Below are positions 36,377 to 45,021 of a stretch of DNA of 64,000 bases, in pieces. The notes beneath the pieces were generated by a model. The model was not told where the DNA came from, made no database searches, and was given only the letters and a program-made list of their open reading frames with translations. Made by a program: the position numbers and the translations under genes. Source of the stretch: Candidatus Anammoximicrobium sp. (GTDB lineage Bacteria; Planctomycetota; Planctomycetia; Pirellulales; Pirellulaceae); contig JAAYYU010000161.1 of the NCBI GenBank assembly GCA_012515235.1, positions 1 to 64,000 on the forward strand. The letters run 5' to 3'. Each line of letters begins with the position of its first letter. The stretch's first letter is position 1.

Positions 36377-38245
36377 ATGCCACGCCTTGCCGTGCTCGTC
36401 GGCCTCGTTCTGATCCCAGTTCACTCGGTATGCGGCGACCCGCCCGCTCCGGTCGAGCGCGGCCAGCTCGGGCGCGACGTCAAGCTGCGGATTCTGGTCG
36501 ACAAAGTGATGCAGCCCACTGCGGGCTGGGTCACGCAGGAATGGATGGTCAAGGCCACGGCCGAGGCGGGCTTCAACGTGCTTTCGCCGCGAGCCGGTTA
36601 TGAGCGGCTGGACGAAGTGCGCCAGGTCGCCGCGTGGTGCAAGCAGTACGGCATCTATTACATGCCGTGGATGCGCGGGTCGCTGAGCGCCCCGGCCGGT
36701 GCGGCGGCCGACGGCAAGCGGATGGTCTGGGCCGGCGGCGGCGAGCAGTCGCTGTGGAGCCCCAACGCCGACGAGTTCTGGCAATGGACCACTCGGTACA
36801 TCGTCGAGTACGCCAAGATCAGCCGCGCGAACCCGCACCTGATGGGCGTCTTCCTGGATTACGAAAACTACTCGCCCGGCGGCCAGGGCAATCTGTACTC
36901 GCTGTCCTACGACAACGTGATCCTCGGCAAATTCGCCCAGGCGAAAGGGCGCGACGTGCCAAAGCTGGCTCCGGAAGAGCGGAAGCCGTGGCTGGAGAAA
37001 GAGCAACTGCACGACCAGTTCGCGGAATTCCAGGTCGACCACTGGCGGCAACGATGCCGGGAGTTGCGGCGCGCCGTCGACGCGCACGATCCCACGTTCC
37101 AATTCTGCATCTACCCCGCGCCGGGCACGCCGTTCATGGTCGAGGCGACGTATCCCGAGTGGGCCACGCAACAAGCTCCGCTGATCCTGGCCGACCCTTG
37201 GGTGTACGGCCGGCCGTCGCAGTTCATTTCGCAAAAAGAGGCCCTGGAACTAAACCGCGACAAGCTGATTCAGGGAATGCAGATCCCGAAAAAGGCCGGC
37301 ATCCCGTTCATCTATGCCGGCGGCATCGACCCGGTGGTCCGCGGCGCCGACCCGGAGTTCTCCGGCAAGAACGCCGTGATGATCTCTGAAACCACCGGCG
37401 GATACTGGATCTTTTACGAAGGTCCCACCTACACGAAACAAGACCACGCCGATTACTGGAAGTGGTTCACGTGGGCGAACCGGGCCATTGCGGCGGCCGG
37501 CTGGGAAGCCTGGCGTCAGCCGCGCGAGACCCCGGAGAACTGGGAACTCGCCGTGTTTCGTTCTGCCGGGCGGCCCGCGGTCGTGGCTCCAGACAAGGCG
37601 GCCTCGACCGACTATCCGACGGTTCGACTCCGCCAGGAGAACCTCGTGCTGCTGGCCTGCCAGGCGGGCAAGCCGGTCGAGGTGGAACTGCGGGCTTCGC
37701 GCGTCGGACAGAGCCCGCCGCTGTTGGTGTGGGAGGTCCGCGATCCGGCGCTGGAGAAGATCGCGTCGCTCAAGACGCCGCAGGAACGGGCGGCGAGCGT
37801 CAGGTTCACGCCGGACCGCGACGGCCTGTATCTGCTTGGCGCATCGGCCGGCGGAGCCGCCTGGTCCATTGCCCGATCGAATGTGCCCGTCGGGTTTTAC
37901 GCCGGCCAATCGTTGCACATCATCTTCGGCGCCCCGCGGCTCTACTTCCACGTGCCCGCGGGGCTGAAGGAATTCACGCTCCGCGTCGCCGGCAGCGGCG
38001 GGGAGACGGTTCGTTTGAACGTGTTTGCCCCCGACGGCCGGCAAGTCGCCACGGGCCAGACGACGCAGCAGTCGCAGGTCGAGGTGAAGGTCCCGGTTGC
38101 GGACGCAGCTGACGCGGTCTGGTCGCTGGAACTAGCGCGGGCGGACACGGGGGTGCTGGAAGACTGCACGATTCGGCTCGACCCCAAGCTCCCCCCGGTG
38201 CTGTCGCTAGCGCCGGAGGAGGTGTTTCGGCAGGACAAGCCCTAA
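36377..38245 (+). CDS. Exported TIM-barrel glycosidase-like protein of unknown function
   Basis: This 622-residue protein has a signal peptide (about residues 1-20). The first 380 residues look like a TIM-barrel glycoside hydrolase (AGFNVLSPRAGYERLDEV, GIYYMPWMRGS, LMGVFLDYENYSPGG, FQFCIYPAPGTPF, GIPFIYAGGID). The remaining 240 residues are predicted beta-rich and may be a carbohydrate-binding or jelly-roll module. No family can be named with confidence; DYEN is a candidate acidic site. GAGAGGAG precedes the ATG. It is divergent from the GHL10-type gene by 113 bases. Confidence 0.75.
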   Translation: MPRLAVLVGLVLIPVHSVCGDPPAPVERGQLGRDVKLRILVDKVMQPTAGWVTQEWMVKATAEAGFNVLSPRAGYERLDEVRQVAAWCKQYGIYYMPWMRGSLSAPAGAAADGKRMVWAGGGEQSLWSPNADEFWQWTTRYIVEYAKISRANPHLMGVFLDYENYSPGGQGNLYSLSYDNVILGKFAQAKGRDVPKLAPEERKPWLEKEQLHDQFAEFQVDHWRQRCRELRRAVDAHDPTFQFCIYPAPGTPFMVEATYPEWATQQAPLILADPWVYGRPSQFISQKEALELNRDKLIQGMQIPKKAGIPFIYAGGIDPVVRGADPEFSGKNAVMISETTGGYWIFYEGPTYTKQDHADYWKWFTWANRAIAAAGWEAWRQPRETPENWELAVFRSAGRPAVVAPDKAASTDYPTVRLRQENLVLLACQAGKPVEVELRASRVGQSPPLLVWEVRDPALEKIASLKTPQERAASVRFTPDRDGLYLLGASAGGAAWSIARSNVPVGFYAGQSLHIIFGAPRLYFHVPAGLKEFTLRVAGSGGETVRLNVFAPDGRQVATGQTTQQSQVEVKVPVADAADAVWSLELARADTGVLEDCTIRLDPKLPPVLSLAPEEVFRQDKP

Positions 38246-38299
38246 GGCCCTGCGCGGACCAAACAGCGCTCAAGCTCAACGCTGCGGGGTTCTCGGAGC

Positions 38300-38337
38300 G
38301 CGGACTTCGGTCCGCTCGGGCGGAGTGAACTCCGCCC
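38300..38337. terminator. Double hairpin between convergent genes
   Basis: GCGGAC/GTCCGC (38300-38305 and 38310-38315) and GGGCGGAG/CTCCGCCC (38318-38325 and 38330-38337) form two adjacent stems. It lies between two convergent genes and may end transcription from both sides, though no T-run follows. It may also be one of the genome's dispersed palindromic repeats. Confidence 0.4.
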
Positions 38338-38361
38338 TGCGAAACGGTGCCTGGACGGGTG

Positions 38362-39612
38362 CTAACCGCCGCTGGCCACGATCCGGCTGATGTCGATCAG
38401 GTAGATTTGCCGGCCGCCCTGATGCGGCGAATCGATGGTCACGCTGCGGCCGTCGCGGCTGAACCGCGGATGCAGGTCACAACGCCACTCGCCGGTGTAC
38501 TCCTTCGGCAGATGGAATTGGCCCAGCGGCACGACGCGATCGCTGGGAAGGTGGTACAGGTACGGATTCTGGTTGCGGTTGCGGTCGGGATAGCTGTCGC
38601 ACAGGACCCACTGGTTGCCCGGCAGGTAGGTGCAGTGCCCATCGCCGGTCGGCATCCCCGGCCCCACCAGTTCGACCGTTCCGCCCTGTTTGTCTTCAAA
38701 CACGTAGAACCCCGGCTTCGCCTGCTTGGACCAGGCCAGGATGTGCTGCGGATCGCGCCAGATGAAATGCGACGTCACGCCGTTGGTGTCGATGACCCGC
38801 AGGTCCGATCCGTCCGGAGCGGCGGTGAACATGCGGGTGACGCGTCGGGGGGCGTCCGCTTCCTGGAAACGGTGCAGGAATTCGAACCGCGTGCCGTCGG
38901 GGTTGACCAGCAAGTGGTTGAACCAGTGTTTGGCCCGGCTCAGGTCGCGGTCCGGAAACGGGATCTTGGCGACGTCGGCCAGACTGATCAGCAACTCCTG
39001 CCGCCCCGTTTCCAGGTCCACGCGCCAAATGCCGGAGTCCTGGGGAGCCAACACGTCCTGGTTGGGATCAGGGATGCCGTTGTAGCCGTAACCGGGCCGC
39101 GTGTCCGCCAGGCGGCGCAGATCCGTAGCCACGGCCCAGCGGCCATCGGGACTGACGGCGTAGATCGCGCGCGGCACGGTCCGGCAGGCGCGAGTCTTGA
39201 CGTTCAGAATCCGGCACACGTAGCGGTCGCCCTCGCGATCGTTGTACAACACCTCGTCGGCGGAACCGGGCCGCCACTGCAGCATGCATCCCTGTTGCCA
39301 GCACCAGGCGGTCGACTGGCCCAGTTCGATCCACCGATCGCCGTCGGCCAGGTCGATCATCCCCACCTTGACCACATCTTCGGCCGTCGGCGAGCGGTGC
39401 TCGAACTCGACCTCCATGCCCAACGCATACCGGTTGGTCGGATCGAACTGGAGTTTGTCGTAGTAGGCGAACCAATGGAACTTGGGGCCTCTGGTAATGG
39501 CCCGCACGGGAGGCAGCGTGTTTTCCGCGGCCTGCAGGCCGCTGGCCGCGCACCATCCCGTAGCGCAGGCCGCCGCCGAAGTGGTCAGGAAATGTCGTCG
39601 CGTCAAGTACAT
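38362..39612 (-). CDS. Tat-exported oligogalacturonate-lyase-like beta-propeller
   Basis: This 416-residue protein has a twin-arginine signal (LTRRHFLTTSAAACATG) and WD40/TolB-like blades: YAVSPDGRWAVATDL, SGIWRVDLETG, HFIWRDPQHILAWS and HPRFSRDGRSVTIDS. The layout recalls oligogalacturonate lyases (PL22-like), which act on unsaturated pectin oligomers. The Mn-binding residues of proven enzymes cannot be confirmed here. It is the last of five same-strand genes running from 47232 to 38362. Confidence 0.72.
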   Translation of the reverse strand: MYLTRRHFLTTSAAACATGWCAASGLQAAENTLPPVRAITRGPKFHWFAYYDKLQFDPTNRYALGMEVEFEHRSPTAEDVVKVGMIDLADGDRWIELGQSTAWCWQQGCMLQWRPGSADEVLYNDREGDRYVCRILNVKTRACRTVPRAIYAVSPDGRWAVATDLRRLADTRPGYGYNGIPDPNQDVLAPQDSGIWRVDLETGRQELLISLADVAKIPFPDRDLSRAKHWFNHLLVNPDGTRFEFLHRFQEADAPRRVTRMFTAAPDGSDLRVIDTNGVTSHFIWRDPQHILAWSKQAKPGFYVFEDKQGGTVELVGPGMPTGDGHCTYLPGNQWVLCDSYPDRNRNQNPYLYHLPSDRVVPLGQFHLPKEYTGEWRCDLHPRFSRDGRSVTIDSPHQGGRQIYLIDISRIVASGG

Positions 39613-39991
39613 GGCAGGTCTCCTGTTCCGCGCCGCCAGAGGGCCGCGGTTCGATGGTTGTTGCTCTCGCCAGGATCACGTTGCCCGCGGGAACCGTAAT
39701 CACCTTAGCAGAACGGTCCGGGATTTCCAATCGGCGAAGTCCTTGGCCGCGTCAGGGTCCTTGACGCGGGCTTGCGCCAGGAACTCCAGCGCGGCCTGGA
39801 TGAACCGCTGGACGCGAGTGTCAATTCTCGGCTCGGCCACGCGCTGGACCGCGCGGGAGCGGGCCTTGCGTTCTGGGGACGTGCGCCGCAATGACTTGGC
39901 CGAGCGGCCGCGCGAACGAAATTCCCGGCGCCCCACGGAGCGGCGCCGGGACTGCGAGCGGACTTGCACGAGGTTCCGGCCCGGCTTGTCC
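39613..39991. other. Intergenic region with a doubtful small ORF
   Basis: About 380 bases between two same-strand genes. A minus-strand frame at 39700-39969 (89 codons) ends in a plausible helical, charged segment (RFIQAALEFLAQARVKDPDA), but its first half is Arg/Ser-rich and no family is recognised. It could be a remnant or chance. Nothing else is seen. Confidence 0.35.
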
Positions 39992-41254
39992 TCACCGTTT
40001 CGTCTTGCCTTTCAAGGGGCGGCTGATGAGCAGTCGGAGCTTCGAGTTGGGGCCCACGACCTGGCCTGCCAGTACGTCTTCCTCCGTAAATCGCGCCAGG
40101 AGGATCTCGCCATCGGTGCTGCGGTTGCGGTCGTAGGAAATGTAGAGCGTGCCGTCCAGGGCCTGGAACCCGTCGGGATAGGAGACGCCGGGGCGCTCGT
40201 CCAGCATCAGGCCGCCCTTCCAGGTGCGGCCGTCGTCCTCGGACAGGAACGCCTTCAGCTTGCAGCGGCTGGCGGTCAATGCGTCCATCGTGTCGCCGTG
40301 CTTGACCATCAGGATGCGGCCCGAGGCCAGCTTGCGCACGTGGAACCGCGCGACGGGCTGGCGGATCCCGGCGGGCGTCGAAGGCGGGGACCAGGTCTTG
40401 CCGCCGTCCGACGAGGTGCTCTGCATGAGGCCCTTGCCGGTCCGGGCCAGCATCCACAGCGAACCGTCCTGGCGCTCGACGATCATGTGCTCGTCCCAAT
40501 CCGGATTCGGGAACGCTACGTGGCCGTGCCGCGTCCAGGTGGCGCCCTGGTCGGTCGAGGCGAACACATTCGCGCCGCGAACCGGGTCCAGGTCCCGGAA
40601 CGCGCCGCGGAAATAGGCCAGGCCTTCGCGGTTCAGCGAGATCGGCAGCAGCCACGAGCCCGTCGAGAGCACCGTGGGCTTGTTCAGCGTCACGCCGTGC
40701 CAGATGCGGCGGGGCGCGGACCACGCGGGCTGGTCCGCATCGGGGTTGTCGCAGACGGTCGCCCAGACACCGGCCCGGCCGTCGAAGTGCAGCATCGACT
40801 GGTCGAAGAACAGCCACAACCGGCCCCGCGGATCGGTCCACAGGTTGCCCACCAACACGCTGCGGTCCAGCGGCAAGTTGGGAGAATGCGAGTCGATCAC
40901 CAAGCGCGGGGGCGACCAGGTCTGGCCGTCGTCGTCGCTGGCGGCCAGCACGAAGAACGCCTTGGGGCTGTCGCCGCCCGCGACCCAGCAGGCCCACAGC
41001 CGGCCGCCGGGCGTGCGGTCGATGCCGATGTTCATGCCGTAATCCAGCTGGTCGTAACCGTACTGCGGCAGCGGTCGAGTATTGAGCCGCGGCGGGATGA
41101 GCGCCAGATCGGCGATCTTCTCTTTCACCTCGATCTCAAAGGCGCGCACCTGCTCCGGCGTCATCGCGGCGAAGCGGGCCACCGGGTCCTGAACGGCCTC
41201 GGATTGGGCCAGCCAGGCCAGGAAAAACGCCAGCGACGACAAGGACGTGCTCAT
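39992..41254 (-). CDS. Exported sialidase-like (BNR/Asp-box) protein
   Basis: This 420-residue protein has an N-terminal signal-like segment (about residues 1-20) and a six-bladed sialidase-type propeller. Asp boxes are clear: SDDDGQTW, STDQGATW, SSDGGKTW and SEDDGRTW. Family members remove terminal sialic acid or other sugars, but exported planctomycete BNR proteins are often of unknown specificity. It lies 28 bases downstream of another sialidase-like gene on the same strand, so the pair is probably co-transcribed. Confidence 0.85.
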   Translation of the reverse strand: MSTSLSSLAFFLAWLAQSEAVQDPVARFAAMTPEQVRAFEIEVKEKIADLALIPPRLNTRPLPQYGYDQLDYGMNIGIDRTPGGRLWACWVAGGDSPKAFFVLAASDDDGQTWSPPRLVIDSHSPNLPLDRSVLVGNLWTDPRGRLWLFFDQSMLHFDGRAGVWATVCDNPDADQPAWSAPRRIWHGVTLNKPTVLSTGSWLLPISLNREGLAYFRGAFRDLDPVRGANVFASTDQGATWTRHGHVAFPNPDWDEHMIVERQDGSLWMLARTGKGLMQSTSSDGGKTWSPPSTPAGIRQPVARFHVRKLASGRILMVKHGDTMDALTASRCKLKAFLSEDDGRTWKGGLMLDERPGVSYPDGFQALDGTLYISYDRNRSTDGEILLARFTEEDVLAGQVVGPNSKLRLLISRPLKGKTKR

Positions 41255-41282
41255 CCCCGTGCTCCTTTCTTTCTCCGCCCGT

Positions 41283-42443
41283 TCACGGCAGCGGCGGCAG
41301 TTTGGCGGCCATGTAGACCGCCTGGTGCCGGTTATTGTCGAAGACCAGGTGCAGCCATTGCTTGTCCTTGCTCACAAAGCCTTCGGGATAGTTCAGGTTG
41401 CCCTTCGGACCGTCCACCGATTCCGCGACGAGCGTGCGGCGGTAGGGCCAGGTCTGCATGCCGTCGAAACTGATCCACAGCGCCAGCGGACTGCGGTGTT
41501 TCGGGTTCGGGTTGTGGACGAGGGCCACCGCGTCGCCGCCCAGGGAATAGAGCGTGGCCTTGGAACCGGGATTGGGGATGTCGGTCCGGAACGCTTTCTC
41601 CGGCCAGGTCCGGCCCCCGTCCCGCGACTCGGCGGCATACAGCACGCCGCCCAACCGATCGGCGCGGATCACCATCTTGATCGCGCCGTCACTCAACTCG
41701 ACGATGCTCGGCTCGGCCCAGCCGAAGTACAGCGGGTCGTCCGTCAGCCGGATGTTGCCGTGCTCGCTCCAGGTCTTGCCGTCGTCACGGCTGATCAGCA
41801 CGCCGTTGCGGGGATCGCACAGCCGCCGGTCCTCGTCGTACGAGCCAGCGTCGTCCGGCGGCGAGCGGAGGTAGTGCTGGAAGGGCACGATCAGCCGGCC
41901 GTCGCGGGCGACGATGTGGCTGCGGATGAAGCAGTTGTGCCCCAGTCGTCCGGGCAGCCGTTCCGGCGGGCCCCAGGTCTTGCCGTCCGGCGTGCCCCGC
42001 AGGAGCCACGACTTCCAGCGTTTGGCCCACGAGTACGTGTCGCCGTGGGTGGCAAAAAAGAGCAGTGCCTCGGTTTTGCGCACGATCAGTTCCGTGGGGC
42101 CTTGGCCGACGGTGTCGCCGGCGCGGGGCAAGCCGGTGTCGAACGGCTCCAGCTTGCTCCAGGTCCGGCCCCGGTCGGCGCTGCGCGCCATGCCCACATA
42201 GTTCTTCGGCGAAGGTTCGCGGCTGTCGCCGGCCAGGATTAGCAGCATCCAGGTGCCGTCGGCCAACTCGCGAATCGTCGTGTCGCAAACCATGCTGTCC
42301 GGCTTGACGCCGTCGTAGGCCAAGACGATGCGGTCCTGCCGGGCGTCGGCGCGTGTCTGGGCGTCCCAATCCGCGGCTGGGGCGAACGCAGAAAACGGCG
42401 AGACCAGCAGGAGCAAGGCAAGGGCCAGAAGCGACGCTCTCAT
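41283..42443 (-). CDS. Exported sialidase-like (BNR/Asp-box) protein
   Basis: This 386-residue protein starts with a clear signal peptide (MRASLLALALLLLVSPFSAFA). Its propeller has Asp-box motifs SADRGRTW, SRDDGKTW and SRDGGRTW and an N-terminal RIVLAYDG region. It is related in type but not near-identical to the gene downstream. ATG at 42443 is chosen because the signal peptide starts there; the frame is open much further, but that stretch overlaps the beta-helix gene. It lies 56 bases after that gene's stop, so it likely belongs to one transcript. Confidence 0.85.
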   Translation of the reverse strand: MRASLLALALLLLVSPFSAFAPAADWDAQTRADARQDRIVLAYDGVKPDSMVCDTTIRELADGTWMLLILAGDSREPSPKNYVGMARSADRGRTWSKLEPFDTGLPRAGDTVGQGPTELIVRKTEALLFFATHGDTYSWAKRWKSWLLRGTPDGKTWGPPERLPGRLGHNCFIRSHIVARDGRLIVPFQHYLRSPPDDAGSYDEDRRLCDPRNGVLISRDDGKTWSEHGNIRLTDDPLYFGWAEPSIVELSDGAIKMVIRADRLGGVLYAAESRDGGRTWPEKAFRTDIPNPGSKATLYSLGGDAVALVHNPNPKHRSPLALWISFDGMQTWPYRRTLVAESVDGPKGNLNYPEGFVSKDKQWLHLVFDNNRHQAVYMAAKLPPLP

Positions 42444-42499
42444 GGAAGTGCCTTTCGTCTTGAACCACCGGCAGCCGGCACCGCGGTGGCGATCATGCC

Positions 42500-44848
42500 T
42501 CACTTGTCCGTCGGCGGCACGCCGCCACACTGGATGAATTCGTTGTCCGCCGTGCTGGACGCGGCCCAGGAGCCCGGCGCGGGTTCCGCCACCGCGTTGG
42601 CGCACTGCTGGATGAGATTGGCGCGATACACATTGGGACACGGTTTGCCGAAGCGGTCGGGATACAACGCCAGCGCCGCACTGTCCTTCCGGTCGAAGCC
42701 CGCGATCTGATTGCCGATCATCTGGCAGCAACCGCGCACCACGATCGCCTCCGCGACGCCGGCCGCCCCGCCCCGCTCCACCAGGTTGCCCTGCAACCGC
42801 GTGGTGTGGCTGCCGTAGCAGTTCAGCACGACCGGCTGCAGACAGCCGGTGACCAGGTTGTCGTGGAGGTTCCAATTCAGGGACGCCGCGATCACTTCAA
42901 ACCGGTCGCCGGCCTTCATCGGGTGCGGCTCGCGAAGCGTGAACCGCAGGCTTTCCGGGTCAAACGCCTCGACGACCGATACGGCTCCGGCCGGCTGACC
43001 TTTGGCGTCCAGCCAAACCAGTTGCCAGCCGCGGCACGTCTGCGGCTGGATCCGGTCCAGGGGCAGCCCGGACGGCGAGTAGGCGCGGACAAAGGTCCGC
43101 TCGTCGACAACCTGCTCGACCCGCGACTCGCCCCGCGCCGTCGCCAGACCCTGACCGCAGTTGCGGATCAGATTGCCGTGGACGTGAACGTTCATGGCCG
43201 GCTCACTGAGCCGGATTCCGGTCACCGCCGGGTCGGCGGAACCGCGCACGTAGATCTGGTTGTCGCTGACGATCGTGTCGTTGGCGCTGACGTGGATCGC
43301 CGTCCGCAACGCCGGCTTGTCGCCGAGGCTGGTCATGTCGAACAGGTTGCCGGCGATCGTCGTGTTGCCGGATGCGTAATGGAGCGGATCGGTCGCGCCG
43401 GACGCCTCGACGGCCGACGAGCCGAAGTTGATGAACAGGTTGTTGCGGATGATCACCTGGGTCGCCCCCACGGCGGTGCGGATCGCACAGCCGCCGTAAG
43501 GCACGTGGCTCTCGAAGACGTTGTCGGCGATGAGGTGCTGGCCGGCGCCCAACGCGGGGTACGTGTCGTCGCGGTTCGCCGGGCCCAGGTTGCCCATCGC
43601 CACCGTGCCCGAATTCCGCACGTAGTTGCCGATGAACTTGACGAACCGCGAGGCGCCTTCCCACGAACAGCCGCCCACGTCCACGATCCGGCACTGCAGC
43701 ACGCTAGTGTTCTCGGTCCCGCACATCACGTCGTTGAAGGCGTTCCGCGCCGAGTCGGTGACGGAACATCGCCGGTAGGTGATCCATTGCGAATAGGATC
43801 GGCCGGGCTTGACAGTTCCCCGGCTGGGACCGCCCGACACGAAGCACTCGCCCGACATCCGGCTGGCGTGGCAGTTCTCGACCAGCACCCGCTCCGTGCC
43901 GCTGATCGACACGCCGTTGCAGTGCTTCAGGCCGAAGCCCCAGATGCACGTCGAGCCGCGGGTCCTGATGTACCCGGCCTTGTCCCGTTCGTCAAATCCC
44001 ATGAAGCCGGTCATGCGGAAGTTGCGGAGCGTCACTTCGGTCCCGCTCGACAGAGTGAAACAAGCCCCTTCGCCGTCGCTGATGTCCAGCACCGTGTCCA
44101 CGGCGCTGGCGCCCTCGATGGCGATGGCCGCAGGGTTGTTCACCCGGATCGTATGCGCCAGCCGATAATGCCCGATCGGGACGTGGACGTTACGTTTCTC
44201 TTGCAAGGCCCGATCTACGGCCGCCTGCAACGCGAACGTGTCGTTATGCCGGACGACGGCGTCCGGGACCGTCCGGTTGGCCGCGTCCGCCAGCGTCAGG
44301 ACGTTGCCCTCGATCTTCTCGATTCGGCTCACCAACTGGTCCCGCGCTCCGAACGCGATGACGTAGCCGGACTCCCAGTCGCGCTGGTTCAGCTTCACTT
44401 CGGTTCCGCCGCCCAACGGCTGCCAGTCATGGGTGATGGGCGTTGCCGGATGCCAGGTCCGGCCCAGGTCGTCGGTCCAGCGGAAAGACGGCGACGCAGA
44501 CGGCGCGATGTCCAGGATGTAGATCACCCAGCTGCCGGCCGTGCCGTCGTAGCCCCGTACCTCGACGGAATTCTCGACCGGCTTCGAATTGCGGTACGGC
44601 TGGCCCGTGCCCCACATCTGCGTCGGCGTGTAGCGGATGTTGCACTTCGACACCATCACGCCCTGGCCCACCTGGAAATCGCCGACGTCGGCGAGCGTGA
44701 TTTGCTTGGAGCCGTCGACCGTCGCCGCGGTCGTCTCGAACTGGGAGCCCGACGCGCCGCACTCGCGGGCGTCGAGCCACTCGGCTCCCGCGCTCGGCGC
44801 AAGGCCGAAGGCGAAAAGGATGACGTTCAGGGCGGCGGCAGCGAGCAT
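42500..44848 (-). CDS. Exported right-handed beta-helix protein, paralogue B
   Basis: This protein of about 782 residues has a signal peptide (MLAAAALNVILFAFGLAPSAGA). The N-terminus shares ECGASGSQFETTAA and FQVGQGVMVSKCN with its neighbour. A parallel beta-helix follows with repeated N/G/I-rich turns (VLVENCHASRM, IADNVFESH, IIRNNLFINFG, TTIAGNLFDM). Beta-helix proteins of this kind bind or cleave acidic polysaccharides, but no catalytic set is clear. ATG at 44848 is preferred because the codons upstream are translated palindromic repeat. The start region abuts that repeat cluster. Confidence 0.8.
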   Translation of the reverse strand: MLAAAALNVILFAFGLAPSAGAEWLDARECGASGSQFETTAATVDGSKQITLADVGDFQVGQGVMVSKCNIRYTPTQMWGTGQPYRNSKPVENSVEVRGYDGTAGSWVIYILDIAPSASPSFRWTDDLGRTWHPATPITHDWQPLGGGTEVKLNQRDWESGYVIAFGARDQLVSRIEKIEGNVLTLADAANRTVPDAVVRHNDTFALQAAVDRALQEKRNVHVPIGHYRLAHTIRVNNPAAIAIEGASAVDTVLDISDGEGACFTLSSGTEVTLRNFRMTGFMGFDERDKAGYIRTRGSTCIWGFGLKHCNGVSISGTERVLVENCHASRMSGECFVSGGPSRGTVKPGRSYSQWITYRRCSVTDSARNAFNDVMCGTENTSVLQCRIVDVGGCSWEGASRFVKFIGNYVRNSGTVAMGNLGPANRDDTYPALGAGQHLIADNVFESHVPYGGCAIRTAVGATQVIIRNNLFINFGSSAVEASGATDPLHYASGNTTIAGNLFDMTSLGDKPALRTAIHVSANDTIVSDNQIYVRGSADPAVTGIRLSEPAMNVHVHGNLIRNCGQGLATARGESRVEQVVDERTFVRAYSPSGLPLDRIQPQTCRGWQLVWLDAKGQPAGAVSVVEAFDPESLRFTLREPHPMKAGDRFEVIAASLNWNLHDNLVTGCLQPVVLNCYGSHTTRLQGNLVERGGAAGVAEAIVVRGCCQMIGNQIAGFDRKDSAALALYPDRFGKPCPNVYRANLIQQCANAVAEPAPGSWAASSTADNEFIQCGGVPPTDK

Positions 44849-44861
44849 CCTCGAACATCCT

Positions 44862-45006
44862 CGTTCCCAGGCTCTGCCTGGGAACGCTCTGCCTGGCCGG
44901 CTCTGCCGGCCGCATCCGAGGCGGAGCCTCGCAGACGCTCCGGTTACGAGGCAGAGCCTCGTAACCAGAGCCAGCCTCGTAACCGGAGCCAGTCTCGTAA
45001 CCAGAG
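44862..45006. repeat. Cluster of palindromic repeats
   Basis: Four hairpins follow one another. 44862-44886 has CGTTCCCAGGC arms, 44895-44911 has GGCCGGC arms, 44918-44930 has GAGGC arms, and 44942-44966 has GGTTACGAGGC arms. All four have three-base loops (TCT, GGA or AGA). Further CTCGTAACC half-sites continue to 45006. It fills most of the gap between the two beta-helix genes. Confidence 0.9.
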
Positions 45007-45021
45007 TATCGGTAGTTGCTT

